Of a stretch of DNA of 64,000 bases, positions 53,926 to 61,881 are shown in pieces. The position numbers were made by a program, and so were the translations under genes. The stretch is from Aeromicrobium terrae (GTDB lineage Bacteria > Actinomycetota > Actinomycetes > Propionibacteriales > Nocardioidaceae). Under the pieces are notes generated by a model. That model saw nothing but the letters and a program-made list of their open reading frames with translations. It made no database searches and was not told the origin of the DNA. The DNA lies in NCBI RefSeq assembly GCF_008039565.1, contig NZ_VDUX01000001.1:248001-312000 (forward strand), read 5' to 3'. Numbering within the stretch: position 1 is the stretch's first letter; every line of letters begins with the position of its first letter.

Positions 53926-54564
53926 GTGCTCGAGAGATTCCGTCAGTTCTGGACCAACGTCTGGGCCCCGCTGGCCGACCTGCTGCTGCGGCTGGGCGTG
54001 AAGCCCGACCACGTCACGATCGTCGGCACCATCGGCGTGAGCGCCGGCGCGCTCTGGTTCTTCCCGCGGGGGGAGTTCTTCGTCGGCGTCCTGGTCATCA
54101 CGGCGTTCGTGTTCAGCGACATCATGGACGGCTACATGGCCCGCAAGTCCGGCCAGACGTCGTCGTGGGGCGCGTTCCTCGACTCGACGCTCGACCGGGT
54201 CGGCGATGCCGCCGTGTTCGGCGGGCTGCTCCTCTACTACACGACCGACGACGCGGAGACGGCGCTCGGCAACGCCGATCTCTACCTCTGCCTGAGCCTC
54301 GCCTGCCTCGTGCTGGGCAACCTCACGTCGTACGCCCGGGCCCGCGCGGAGAGCCTCGGCATGACGGCGAAGGGCGGCATCGCGGAGCGCTCGGACCGGC
54401 TGGTGTCGATCCTCGTCATGACCGGCTTCAACGGCCTGCTCGACCTCCCGGTCCTCACCGAGATCACCCTGTGGGTGCTGGCCTTCGCGAGCGCGATCAC
54501 CATCGTCCAGCGCATGCTCATGGTCCACCGCCAGGCGGTCCAGAAGCCGCCGCCACCTGCGTGA
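53926..54564 (+). CDS. pgsA: CDP-alcohol phosphatidyltransferase (phosphatidylinositol phosphate synthase-like)
   Basis: 212 residues, about six membrane segments. The CDP-alcohol transferase signature is complete: DIMDGYMARKSG with GAFLDSTLD, giving the four metal-binding Asp. By position after the Ap4A phosphorylase gene it matches M. tuberculosis PgsA1, which joins inositol phosphate to CDP-diacylglycerol in phosphatidylinositol synthesis. The next genes of that cluster (an acyltransferase and pimA) are not here; an oxygenase operon follows instead. The start is GTG 53926. Confidence 0.92.
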   Translation: MLERFRQFWTNVWAPLADLLLRLGVKPDHVTIVGTIGVSAGALWFFPRGEFFVGVLVITAFVFSDIMDGYMARKSGQTSSWGAFLDSTLDRVGDAAVFGGLLLYYTTDDAETALGNADLYLCLSLACLVLGNLTSYARARAESLGMTAKGGIAERSDRLVSILVMTGFNGLLDLPVLTEITLWVLAFASAITIVQRMLMVHRQAVQKPPPPA

Positions 54565-54595
54565 CCTATGTGACACTCCTGATGTTCCATAATGC

Positions 54596-54614
54596 TTGAC
54601 ACATACCGTCGGTA
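54596..54614 (+). promoter_or_regulatory. Promoter -35 overlapped by a palindromic operator
   Basis: TTGACA (54596-54601) is a consensus -35. The palindrome TACCG-T-CGGTA (54604-54614) lies directly downstream in the spacer, a position where a TetR-type repressor would block RNA polymerase. The oxygenase ATG is at 54632, leaving almost no leader. Confidence 0.55.
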
Positions 54615-54631
54615 CGGCGCACGCTTGCTCC

Positions 54632-55630
54632 ATGGAGACCCAGCTGCCCGACATCGAGGCCGGCATCAGCCATGAGCAGTACGCGGAGATCCTGAGCGGT
54701 CTTTCGCAGGCGTCCGTCGACCGTCACTTCGACGCGTTCACCGACATCCCGTGGGACGACCCGGACTTCCAGGTCGACCCCACCGACGAGCGATGGGTGC
54801 TCCCCTCGGTCGACCCGCTGGGCAGCCACCCCTGGTACCAGGCCCTGCCGCTGGAGCGCCGCATCGAGATCGGTCTGTGGCGCCAGGCCAACATCCTGAA
54901 GGTCGGCCTGCAGTTCGAGAACATCCTGATCCGCGGCCTGATGCAGTACGTCTTCAAGTCGCCGAACGGGTCGCCGGAGTACCGGTACCTCACGCACGAG
55001 GCCACCGAGGAGTGCCACCACACGCAGATGTTCCAGCAGACCGTGAACCGCATCGGGGCCGACGTCCCGGGCATGCCGCGCTGGCTGCGGGTGGTCTCGC
55101 CGATCCTGCCGTGGGCCGCGTCCGCGTTCCCCATCACGTTCTTCATCGGCGTGCTCGCTGGCGAGGAGCCGATCGACCACACGCAGAAGCAGGTGCTCCG
55201 CTCCAAGGACGACCTGCCGCCTCTGCTGACCCGGATCATGGAGATCCACGTGGCCGAGGAGGCGCGGCACATCTCGTTCGCGCACGCCTACGTCACGCGC
55301 CACGCGCCCAAGCTGGGCCGCGTCGACCGCGCCATCGTCTCGGTGTTGTTCCCGATCATCATGCGGCTGCTCGGCGACGCGATCCTGGTGCCACCGAAGG
55401 AGTTCCGGAAGAAGTTCGACATCCCGGAGTCCGTCATCAAGGACCTCTACTGGGAGCGCCCGGAGTCGCGGGTCATGCTGTCCGACCTGTTCGCCGACGT
55501 CCGCATGCTCGCGGAGGAGTCCGGCCTGATGACCCGCACGTCGCGCCGGGTGTGGAAGTGGCTGAAGATCGACGGCCGCCCGTCGCGCTACCGCAGTGAG
55601 CCGCCGATCGCGTTCGCGGACGCAGCCTGA
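54632..55630 (+). CDS. AurF-like non-heme diiron N-oxygenase
   Basis: 332 residues from ATG 54632. The diiron ligands fit the AurF pattern: EATEECHHTQMF (about residue 123) and EIHVAEEARHISFAHAY (about 210), with another Glu in LQFENILIRG (about 95). AurF oxidises an aryl amine to a nitro group; many relatives have unknown substrates. The next gene, 3 nt away, is a ferredoxin-ferredoxin reductase fusion that can feed electrons. The palindromic operator upstream suggests substrate-induced expression. Confidence 0.85.
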   Translation: METQLPDIEAGISHEQYAEILSGLSQASVDRHFDAFTDIPWDDPDFQVDPTDERWVLPSVDPLGSHPWYQALPLERRIEIGLWRQANILKVGLQFENILIRGLMQYVFKSPNGSPEYRYLTHEATEECHHTQMFQQTVNRIGADVPGMPRWLRVVSPILPWAASAFPITFFIGVLAGEEPIDHTQKQVLRSKDDLPPLLTRIMEIHVAEEARHISFAHAYVTRHAPKLGRVDRAIVSVLFPIIMRLLGDAILVPPKEFRKKFDIPESVIKDLYWERPESRVMLSDLFADVRMLAEESGLMTRTSRRVWKWLKIDGRPSRYRSEPPIAFADAA

Positions 55631-55633
55631 CCC

Positions 55634-57055
55634 ATGCCCCACGTCATCACCCAGGCGTGCTGCGGCGACGCCTCGTGCGTCTTCGCCTGCCCGGTCAACT
55701 GCATCCACCCGACGCCGGACGAGCCCGACTTCGGCACGGCGGAGATGCTCTACATCGACGCCGCGACGTGCGTCGATTGCGGTGCGTGCGTCAGCGCGTG
55801 CCCGGTGGGGGCGATCGTCCCGCACACGAAGTTGACGCCTGACCAGCTGCCGTTCGTCGAGATCAACGACGTGTTCGGGGAGTCATTCACCTCGTACCCG
55901 CCGCAGGCGCCGGTGCCGGCGATCACACCGCTGACCCAGCCGAGCCTGTCGGTGGCGGTCGTCGGGTCCGGGCCAGCCGGCATGTACGCGGCCGACGAGC
56001 TGCTGAAGCGGCCCGGCGTGCGCGTCACCGTGATCGATCGGCTCGAGAAGCCGTACGGGCTCGTCCGCTACGGCGTCGCGCCGGACCACCAGTCCACGAA
56101 GGACGTGGCGAAGCTGTTCGCGAAGATCGAGCGCGAGCGCGGGTTCTCCTACCGCCTCGGCGTCGAGGTCGGCCGCGACGTGACGCACGCGGAGCTGCTG
56201 GAGGAGTTCGACGCCGTCCTCTACGCGAGCGGCGCCTCCACCGACCGCCCGCTCGACCTGCCGGGTGTCGACCTGCCCGGCTGCACGTCGGCGACTGACG
56301 TCGTCGGCTGGTACAACGGGCACCCCGATCACGTCGACGACGCCCCGCACCTGTCCGGCGAGCGCGTCGTGGTCGTCGGCGCCGGCAACGTGGCGCTCGA
56401 CGTCGCCCGCATCCTGGCCACCGACCCCGAGCGGCTCGCCGGCACGAGCATCGCCCCGCACGCCCTCGAGGCGCTGCGTGCGAGCAACGTCCGAGAGGTC
56501 GTGCTGCTCGCCCGTCGTGGTGCAGTCGACGCGGCCTTCACGCTGCCCGAGCTGGTCGGCCTGCTGGGCCGGTCCGACATCGAGGTCGTGGCCGAGAACC
56601 TCGACCGCCCGGACGGTCCGCTCCACATCACCCGGCAGCGCAAGCTCGACGCCCTGGAGGCGCTCCCGGACCGCGTCGTCGATCTCGGCGCGCGCCGCAT
56701 CGTCCTGCGCTTCCACACATCGCCGACGGCCGTGCTCGGCGAAGAGCGGGTGGCCGGCATCCGCGTCGAAGGACCTGGCGGCTCCGAAGACCTTGAGGCT
56801 GCAGCGGTGCTGCGCGCCATCGGCTACCACGGCGTCGCCCTGCCGGACCTGCCGTTCGACGAGGCCAGGGGAGTGGTCCCCAACGACCGCGGCCGCGTGG
56901 GCGACCGCACGTACGTCGTCGGCTGGATCAAGCGCGGTCCGACCGGCTTCATCGGCACGAACAAGACGTGTGCGCAGGAGACGGTGGAGCAGCTGGTCCA
57001 GGACGCCAATGCGGGCCTCCTCGCCCGTGGAAAGACGTCGGTCCTCGCCTCGTAG
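55634..57055 (+). CDS. fprB: Ferredoxin-ferredoxin/NADP reductase fusion (FprB-like)
   Basis: 473 residues. The N-terminal ferredoxin (1-70) has the seven-iron type Cys pattern CCGDASCVFACPVNC and CVDCGACVSACPVGA. The adrenodoxin-reductase-like part has FAD motif VVGSGPAGMYAADELL (about 109) and NADP motif VVGAGNVALDVARIL (about 250), ending GWIKRGPTGFIGTNK. M. tuberculosis FprB has the same fusion. It follows the diiron oxygenase by 3 nt and is its likely reductant. Its stop codon TAG is also the first three bases of the pdxS -10 element. Confidence 0.93.
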   Translation: MPHVITQACCGDASCVFACPVNCIHPTPDEPDFGTAEMLYIDAATCVDCGACVSACPVGAIVPHTKLTPDQLPFVEINDVFGESFTSYPPQAPVPAITPLTQPSLSVAVVGSGPAGMYAADELLKRPGVRVTVIDRLEKPYGLVRYGVAPDHQSTKDVAKLFAKIERERGFSYRLGVEVGRDVTHAELLEEFDAVLYASGASTDRPLDLPGVDLPGCTSATDVVGWYNGHPDHVDDAPHLSGERVVVVGAGNVALDVARILATDPERLAGTSIAPHALEALRASNVREVVLLARRGAVDAAFTLPELVGLLGRSDIEVVAENLDRPDGPLHITRQRKLDALEALPDRVVDLGARRIVLRFHTSPTAVLGEERVAGIRVEGPGGSEDLEAAAVLRAIGYHGVALPDLPFDEARGVVPNDRGRVGDRTYVVGWIKRGPTGFIGTNKTCAQETVEQLVQDANAGLLARGKTSVLAS

Positions 57056-57058
57056 ACT
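57053..57058 (+). promoter_or_regulatory. -10 element TAGACT for pdxS
   Basis: TAGACT ends 6 nt before ATG 57065 and begins with the stop codon of the preceding gene; leaderless pdxS message. Confidence 0.55.
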
Positions 57059-57064
57059 GGGGGC

Positions 57065-57961
57065 ATGGAAAACAGCGAGACCACCACCGGCACCTCACGC
57101 GTCAAGCGCGGCATGGCCGAGATGCTCAAGGGCGGTGTCATCATGGACGTCGTCGACGCCGAGCAGGCGAAGATCGCCGAGGACGCCGGCGCTGTCGCGG
57201 TGATGGCTCTCGAGCGCGTCCCGGCCGACATCCGGGCCCAGGGCGGCGTGGCGCGCATGAGCGACCCCGACCTGATCGACGGCATCATCGAGGCGGTCTC
57301 CATCCCGGTCATGGCGAAGGCCCGCATCGGTCACTTCGTCGAGGCGCAGGTCCTGCAGAGCCTCGGCGTCGACTACATCGACGAGTCCGAGGTGCTCACC
57401 CCGGCCGACTACGCCAACCACATCGACAAGTGGCAGTTCACCGTGCCGTTCGTGTGCGGCGCCACCAACCTGGGCGAGGCCCTGCGCCGCATCACCGAGG
57501 GCGCGGCGATGATCCGCTCCAAGGGCGAGGCCGGCACCGGCGACGTCTCCAACGCCACCACGCACATGCGCCAGATCCGCGCGCAGATCCGTCGCCTCCA
57601 GACGATGGCCGACGACGAGCTCTACGTCGCCGCCAAGGAGCTGCAGGCTCCGTACGAGCTGGTCAAGGAGGTCGCCGAGCTCGGCAAGCTGCCTGTCGTG
57701 CTGTTCACCGCGGGCGGCATCGCCACCCCGGCCGACGCCGCGATGATGATGCAGCTCGGTGCCGAGGGCGTGTTCGTGGGCTCGGGCATCTTCAAGTCCG
57801 GCAACCCGGCCCAGCGTGCGGAGGCCATCGTCAAGGCCACCACGTTCCACGACGACCCCGACGTCATCGCCAAGGTCTCGCGCGGCCTGGGCGAGGCCAT
57901 GGTCGGCATCAACGTCGACGACGTGCCCGAGCCGCACCGCCTCGCCGACCGCGGCTGGTGA
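57065..57961 (+). CDS. pdxS: Pyridoxal 5'-phosphate synthase subunit PdxS
   Basis: Synthase subunit that builds PLP from ribose 5-phosphate, glyceraldehyde 3-phosphate and ammonia; 298 residues. [19 protein letters not shown] is the family N-terminus, the chromophore Lys lies in [13 protein letters not shown], and [16 protein letters not shown] and [14 protein letters not shown] bind phosphate. The glutaminase partner pdxT is normally next to it or one gene away; here it is 3.9 kb downstream beyond a surface-protein insert. Confidence 0.98.
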   Translation: MENSETTTGTSRVKRGMAEMLKGGVIMDVVDAEQAKIAEDAGAVAVMALERVPADIRAQGGVARMSDPDLIDGIIEAVSIPVMAKARIGHFVEAQVLQSLGVDYIDESEVLTPADYANHIDKWQFTVPFVCGATNLGEALRRITEGAAMIRSKGEAGTGDVSNATTHMRQIRAQIRRLQTMADDELYVAAKELQAPYELVKEVAELGKLPVVLFTAGGIATPADAAMMMQLGAEGVFVGSGIFKSGNPAQRAEAIVKATTFHDDPDVIAKVSRGLGEAMVGINVDDVPEPHRLADRGW

Positions 57962-57965
57962 CCGA

Positions 57966-57983
57966 GGGGCTCCTGTGAGCCCC
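57966..57983 (+). terminator. pdxS terminator hairpin
   Basis: GGGGCTC-CTGT-GAGCCCC, a perfect 7-bp stem starting 5 nt after the pdxS stop, followed by TAGTTCCTT. Confidence 0.85.
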
Positions 57984-58108
57984 TAGTTCCTTCGGGCCAT
58001 CTTGCTGGGGAGTTGTTGCATTTGTGAACCCGGCAGGTGGTAGTGCCCTTACGTTGCTGGGACGCGATCGTCATCAGGGGCGAGCGTTAACTCCATAAGG
58101 ACACTCCC

Positions 58109-58669
58109 ATGAAGAAATCCACCAAGGGCGCGGCCGCGGCCGCGACCGCCGGCATCCTGCTGCTCGGCGGCGCCGGCACTCTGGCCTTCTGGACCGACAG
58201 CCTCACCGTGGGCGGCGGAAGCATCAGCTCCGGCCACCTGTCGCTGGACGACACCACCGGTGACGATAACGTGTGCGCCAACGCGCCGTGGATCCTGGAC
58301 GACGACGAGGATCCCATGGGCGCCGAGTTCAACCCGGCGACCGACAAGATCGTGCCCGGTGACGTGCTCACCAAGACCTGCACGTTCACCGTCAACGCCG
58401 TGGGCACCCACCTGCGGGCGACGCTCGGCACTACGGGTGGCCAGGAGGGTGGCGCGACGGACCTGAACGCCGAGGCCTCGGTTGACGCCTCCTTCACGGT
58501 CGGCGGCGACAGCGGCGTCACCGAGATCACCGACCAGAACGACAACGAGACGGTCGTGGCGACCATCACGCTGACGTTCCCGTACGGCGTCGAGGACAAC
58601 GACTCGCAGGACGACACGCTGACCATCAGCGACTACACCGTCACCGCCACCCAGGTCCACAACAGCTGA
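58109..58669 (+). CDS. SipW-dependent exported protein (TasA/camelysin-like), RER_14450-type
   Basis: 186 residues. The signal peptide is of the alternate SipW-dependent type: MKKSTKG, a Gly/Ala-rich core, then LAFWTDS with cleavage near the aromatic-Trp-Thr-Asp motif. The mature domain is an acidic, Thr-rich beta sandwich (GGSISSGHLSLDDT; VPGDVLTKTCTFTVNAVG) with two Cys, like TasA and camelysin. It should be released by the adjoining SipW-type peptidase and assemble on the surface as a fibre subunit, by analogy with Bacillus. AAGGA lies 9 nt before the ATG. First gene of the cluster and probably the major subunit. Confidence 0.85.
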   Translation: MKKSTKGAAAAATAGILLLGGAGTLAFWTDSLTVGGGSISSGHLSLDDTTGDDNVCANAPWILDDDEDPMGAEFNPATDKIVPGDVLTKTCTFTVNAVGTHLRATLGTTGGQEGGATDLNAEASVDASFTVGGDSGVTEITDQNDNETVVATITLTFPYGVEDNDSQDDTLTISDYTVTATQVHNS

Positions 58670-58693
58670 CCTGAGTAGTCCGCCAGCCCCTGA

Positions 58694-58727
58694 GTCCGGG
58701 GCGCGGGAGGAATTCCGCGCCCCGGAC
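58694..58727 (+). terminator. Intercistronic hairpin (partial terminator or processing site)
   Basis: GTCCGGGGCGCGG and CCGCGCCCCGGAC form a perfect 13-bp stem with an 8-nt loop between the first substrate gene and the signal peptidase gene. It would let the structural gene be expressed above the processing enzyme. Confidence 0.8.
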
Positions 58728-58755
58728 GGGGACAGCGAACCAAGGGGGTGACGAC

Positions 58756-59322
58756 GTGCACAAGAAGATGGGCAGAAGCGCATCAGTGGTCCGCCAGGTG
58801 CTGGCCTGGGCGGTGCTGCTGGGTGCCCTCGGGCTGCTCGCGGTGTGCGTCGCGATCCCCAAGGCCGGAGGCGCCACGCCGTACACGATCCTCACCGGGT
58901 CGATGCAGCCGAAGTTCCCACCCGGCACCCTCGTGGTGGCGAAGCCGACACCGTTCGACGACATCAACATCGGCGACGTGGTCACCTACCAGCTCAACTC
59001 CGGCAAGTCCGAGGTCGTCACCCACCGGGTGATCGGCCGCACCAAGGACAAGGAGGGCCGCCCGGCGCTCATCACGCAGGGCGACGCCAACCGCACGCCG
59101 GACCCGAAGGTCGTCATCGCCAAGCAGGTCAAGGGGACCATGTGGTACTCAGCTCCGAAGCTCGGACGGGTGAGCAACCTGCTCAACCAGTCGCAACGCG
59201 ACCTGGTCCTGTCCGTGGTCGTCATCGGCCTGTTCGGCTACGCGGCCTTCATGTTCGTCGGCTCCGCCGTCGAGCGCAGGAAGCATCGACACTCCCACGA
59301 TCGAGAGGAGGCAGCCCTGTGA
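58756..59322 (+). CDS. SipW-type signal peptidase I (S26B)
   Basis: 188 residues. TM1 (about 15-34) is followed by the catalytic Ser49 in LTGSMQP. His90 in VVTHRVIG takes the place of the Lys used by ordinary bacterial signal peptidases, and Asp110 lies in TQGDANRTPD; this is the Ser-His-Asp set of the ER/SipW class. A second membrane segment is near residue 145-168. It should cleave the alternate signal peptides of the neighbouring substrates. GTG start with AAGGGGG upstream; the stop overlaps the next ATG. Confidence 0.92.
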   Translation: MHKKMGRSASVVRQVLAWAVLLGALGLLAVCVAIPKAGGATPYTILTGSMQPKFPPGTLVVAKPTPFDDINIGDVVTYQLNSGKSEVVTHRVIGRTKDKEGRPALITQGDANRTPDPKVVIAKQVKGTMWYSAPKLGRVSNLLNQSQRDLVLSVVVIGLFGYAAFMFVGSAVERRKHRHSHDREEAAL

Positions 59323-59945
59323 TGAGACGCATCGCGATCCTCGCCGCGGCTGTCATCGCCTCACTGACCGTGGCGTCGCCGGCGATGGCCGACGACGAGC
59401 TGACGGTGAGCAACGACGGCGTGACGTTCGCTCGCGACCTGAGCGCGCCACTGTTCGACCCCGCCGTGAAGTGGGTCCCGGGCGACGTGCGCACCGCGAC
59501 CGTCTACGTCCGCAACAACGACGAGCTGCGCGGCCTCCTGGACGTGGACCTGCTCGGCAACCACGTCGGCGACCTGCTCGACTCCGGCGACATCCACGTC
59601 ACCGCGTCGGCCGGCACCGGCACCTCCGGTGTGGCCTCCGACGGCAGCGAGCGCCGCATCCTCAGCAACGCGAAGGTCGACGGCGGCGACGTCGTCCCCG
59701 TCGCGGTCACGGTGAGCTTCGACTTCAGCTCGCCCAACGAGACGCAGCTGCGGTCCACCGACATCCGACTTCGCTTCACCCTCACGCAGAACGAGTTCCC
59801 GCGCGCCGACGACGGCAACGGGGAGCTCCCCGACACCGGAGCGCCCACGCTCTGGATCCTCGCCCTCGGCTCGATCCTTCTCGGAACAGGCGTCGCGATC
59901 GTCTCGCGTCGCCGTCACACCCACCTCGGAGATTCACATGTCTAA
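59322..59945 (+). CDS. LPxTG-anchored surface protein
   Basis: 207 residues. A normal Sec signal peptide (AILAAAVIASLTVASPAMA) precedes a beta-rich domain (WVPGDVRTATVYVRNNDEL; VVPVAVTVSFDFSS). The C-terminus has a sortase signal: LPDTG, then a hydrophobic stretch and RRRHTHLG. A sortase encoded elsewhere would attach it to peptidoglycan. The domain resembles the SipW substrates in size and motif (VPGDV), so it may be the wall anchor for the fibre, like TapA in Bacillus by role. GAGGAGG precedes the ATG; the start overlaps the peptidase stop. Confidence 0.85.
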   Translation: MRRIAILAAAVIASLTVASPAMADDELTVSNDGVTFARDLSAPLFDPAVKWVPGDVRTATVYVRNNDELRGLLDVDLLGNHVGDLLDSGDIHVTASAGTGTSGVASDGSERRILSNAKVDGGDVVPVAVTVSFDFSSPNETQLRSTDIRLRFTLTQNEFPRADDGNGELPDTGAPTLWILALGSILLGTGVAIVSRRRHTHLGDSHV

Positions 59946-60555
59946 GCACCTGCCGCCCCGCATGACGTCGGGCCTCAAGCGCCTCAAGTCCACCCGCGTG
60001 CGAGCCCTCCTGAGCCTCGGCATGGTTCTCGGCCTCGGCTCCGTGGGGACCCTTGCCTACTGGACGGACCAGGCCACCCTGACGAGTGGCACGTTCACCG
60101 CGGGCAACCTCGACATCAAGCTCGGCTCGCCGGCTCCCGGTGTGGACAACAACCCGTCGTCGTTCAGCACCGACTTCGCCATGTCGAACATGCAGCCGGG
60201 TGACTCGAAGGCCGCCGCCGTCGCCGTGCGGAACTCCGGCTCGATCGGTTTCACCTACACCGCCACCGGCGTCACCAGCACGGCCGCGGGCATCGGAAGC
60301 CTCCTCACCTTCAAGGTCGTCCCCGGCGGCACGGTGAACGGCGGCGCCACCGACTGCACCGGCGGCACCACGACCTTCGGCCCCGCCACGATGTCGTCCA
60401 GCCAGAACGTGATCGCCACCAACCGCCCGCTCGCGGCCGGAGCGACGGAGACGTTCTGCGTCGTCGCGACGCTGCCCAGCGGCACCACGTCGGGTCAGGG
60501 CACCAGCGCGTCGGCCACGTTCACGTTCAACGCCAAGCAGGTCGGAGCCCCGTAA
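59938..60555 (+). CDS. SipW-dependent exported protein (TasA-like), second subunit
   Basis: 205 residues. A long basic n-region (MSKHLPPRMTSGLKRLKSTRVR) leads to the core LLSLGMVLGLGSVG, then the SipW motif TLAYWTDQATLTSGTFTAGN. The mature domain is a Thr/Ser-rich beta sandwich (SNMQPGDSKAAAVAVRNSGS; ATLPSGTTSGQ) with one Cys pair (TDCTGG, TFCVVA). Its start overlaps the LPxTG gene end and its stop overlaps the next start (TAATG), so the cluster is translated as a unit. Confidence 0.87.
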   Translation: MSKHLPPRMTSGLKRLKSTRVRALLSLGMVLGLGSVGTLAYWTDQATLTSGTFTAGNLDIKLGSPAPGVDNNPSSFSTDFAMSNMQPGDSKAAAVAVRNSGSIGFTYTATGVTSTAAGIGSLLTFKVVPGGTVNGGATDCTGGTTTFGPATMSSSQNVIATNRPLAAGATETFCVVATLPSGTTSGQGTSASATFTFNAKQVGAP

Positions 60556-61658
60556 TGACCCGACGCAAGCTGGCGAAGGCGAAGACCGAGCAGGCCCCGC
60601 AGGCCCGCGCGGTCCATGGCGCCTGGCAGCAGGCCGCCGACGCGAGGGCGTCGGGGCCCGGCAGGCGGGCGCGTCGTTCCCGCCGGGTCCTCTCGTTGAA
60701 GGGCCTGCGCGAGGGTCTCTTGACGTTCGGTGCCGTCGCGGGCTTCATCTGCATCGCCGCGACCGTCGCGTCGTTCGCCTTCGGGATCCAGCCGGTCATC
60801 TTCCGCTCGGGGTCGATGTCCCCGGCGATCGACACCGGCGCGCTCGCCATCTCGCACGACGTCCCGGCGAAGGACCTGAAGGTCGGCGACGTCGTGACCG
60901 TGAAGACCGACGCCGGCATCCGGGTCACGCACCGGATCAAGGACGTCAGCCTCGTGAACGGCAAGGCGTCGCTGGTGCTCAAGGGAGACGCGAACAAGAC
61001 GCCGGACGACAAGGTGTACGTCGTGCCGTCGGCCGACCGGGTCCTCTTCTCGGTCCCCAAGGCGGGCTACGTCGTCAGCTGGCTGTCCGGTCCGACCGGC
61101 GTCTTCGCCGGAGGTCTGCTCGCCGGCCTGCTCGTGATCACGGCCTTCGGCCCCGGCACGCGGAAGCCGCGTCGCGGTGGCACTCGCAAGCTGTTCGGCA
61201 TCTCCATCGCCACCGTGACGGTCGGCCTCCTCGCCACCGGCGTCGGCGGGCCCACCAACACCCAGGCGTTCTACACCGACCAGGCCACCCTGGCGAGCGG
61301 CACGTTCACCGCGGGCAACTACCCCGGTCCGGTCGTGAAGCCGGTCGTGACCAGCTGCGTGCGCATCGACAACGGCAACAACGGCGACCACCCGATCAAG
61401 ATCACGTGGAACGCCGTGCCTGGTGCGAACGGATACAAGGTCGCCTACACGAACACGGGTGGAGGCCCCCAAGGCAACGTCTCACTCGGAGCCGCGGTTC
61501 TCACCTTCCAGACACCGGCCGGTGCCTACAAGAACACGTCCGGCACCATCTCGGTCGTCGCGACGTTCCCGTCGGCGCCCGACTCGCCCGCCACCGTGTA
61601 CAACCACTCGGGCAGCGGCAACCCGGTCGCCAACTACAACTGCGTCCCGGCTCCGTGA
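60555..61658 (+). CDS. Signal peptidase I-SipW substrate fusion protein
   Basis: 367 residues in two parts. Residues 1-200: a basic cytosolic tail, TM1 (about 56-78), catalytic Ser87 in FRSGSMSP, His126 in RVTHRIKD, Asp145 in LKGDANKTPD, and TM2 (about 180-198); this is a complete S26B peptidase. Residues 212-367: a second membrane or signal core (ISIATVTVGLLATGV), then TQAFYTDQATLASGTFTAGN, almost identical to the SipW motif of the preceding gene, and a fibronectin III-like domain (IKITWNAVPGANGYKVAYTN). The protein therefore carries a protease and its own predicted cleavage site, which would release the C-terminal domain. Confidence 0.88.
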   Translation: MTRRKLAKAKTEQAPQARAVHGAWQQAADARASGPGRRARRSRRVLSLKGLREGLLTFGAVAGFICIAATVASFAFGIQPVIFRSGSMSPAIDTGALAISHDVPAKDLKVGDVVTVKTDAGIRVTHRIKDVSLVNGKASLVLKGDANKTPDDKVYVVPSADRVLFSVPKAGYVVSWLSGPTGVFAGGLLAGLLVITAFGPGTRKPRRGGTRKLFGISIATVTVGLLATGVGGPTNTQAFYTDQATLASGTFTAGNYPGPVVKPVVTSCVRIDNGNNGDHPIKITWNAVPGANGYKVAYTNTGGGPQGNVSLGAAVLTFQTPAGAYKNTSGTISVVATFPSAPDSPATVYNHSGSGNPVANYNCVPAP

Positions 61659-61664
61659 GTCTCG

Positions 61665-61693
61665 TTCCCTCGTGACCTCGCATCGCATAGGAT
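61665..61693 (+). promoter_or_regulatory. Candidate promoter in the pdxT upstream region
   Basis: TTCCCT (61665-61670), a 17-bp spacer and TAGGAT (61688-61693). It would start a transcript near 61700 through the hairpin-rich region. Confidence 0.4.
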
Positions 61694-61699
61694 GGCGGT

Positions 61700-61852
61700 G
61701 CGTCGTCACGGGGAACGGGAGTGCCCCGGCGCACGGCGCGAGGGAGCGGTAGAGCCTGGGAGGGCTCGCCACTTTCCTGATCCCGATCGGGAGGGAATCC
61801 GAGAGGGAGCGACGGCGGCGTCGCCACGACCACCCCGTGACCGCCGCCGTCG
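61700..61852 (+). ncRNA. Candidate small structured RNA upstream of pdxT
   Basis: No protein is apparent in this 223-bp gap. It contains four consecutive hairpin elements: CGGGG/CCCCG (61709-61728), GAGCC/GGCTC (61752-61767), the palindrome TCCCGATCGGGA (61781-61792) and a 10-bp stem CGACGGCGGC/GCCGCCGTCG (61810-61852). The last could terminate transcription. A promoter-like pair precedes it. pdxT appears to have its own leaderless promoter, so this is either a small RNA or the 3' end of the SipW operon. Confidence 0.35.
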
Positions 61853-61869
61853 CACATCAGGGTCCTCAC

Positions 61870-61875
61870 TACGCT
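61870..61875 (+). promoter_or_regulatory. -10 element TACGCT for pdxT
   Basis: TACGCT ends 6 nt before GTG 61882. GGAGA lies in the 6-nt gap, so a weak ribosome site cannot be excluded. Confidence 0.5.
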
Positions 61876-61881
61876 GGAGAC

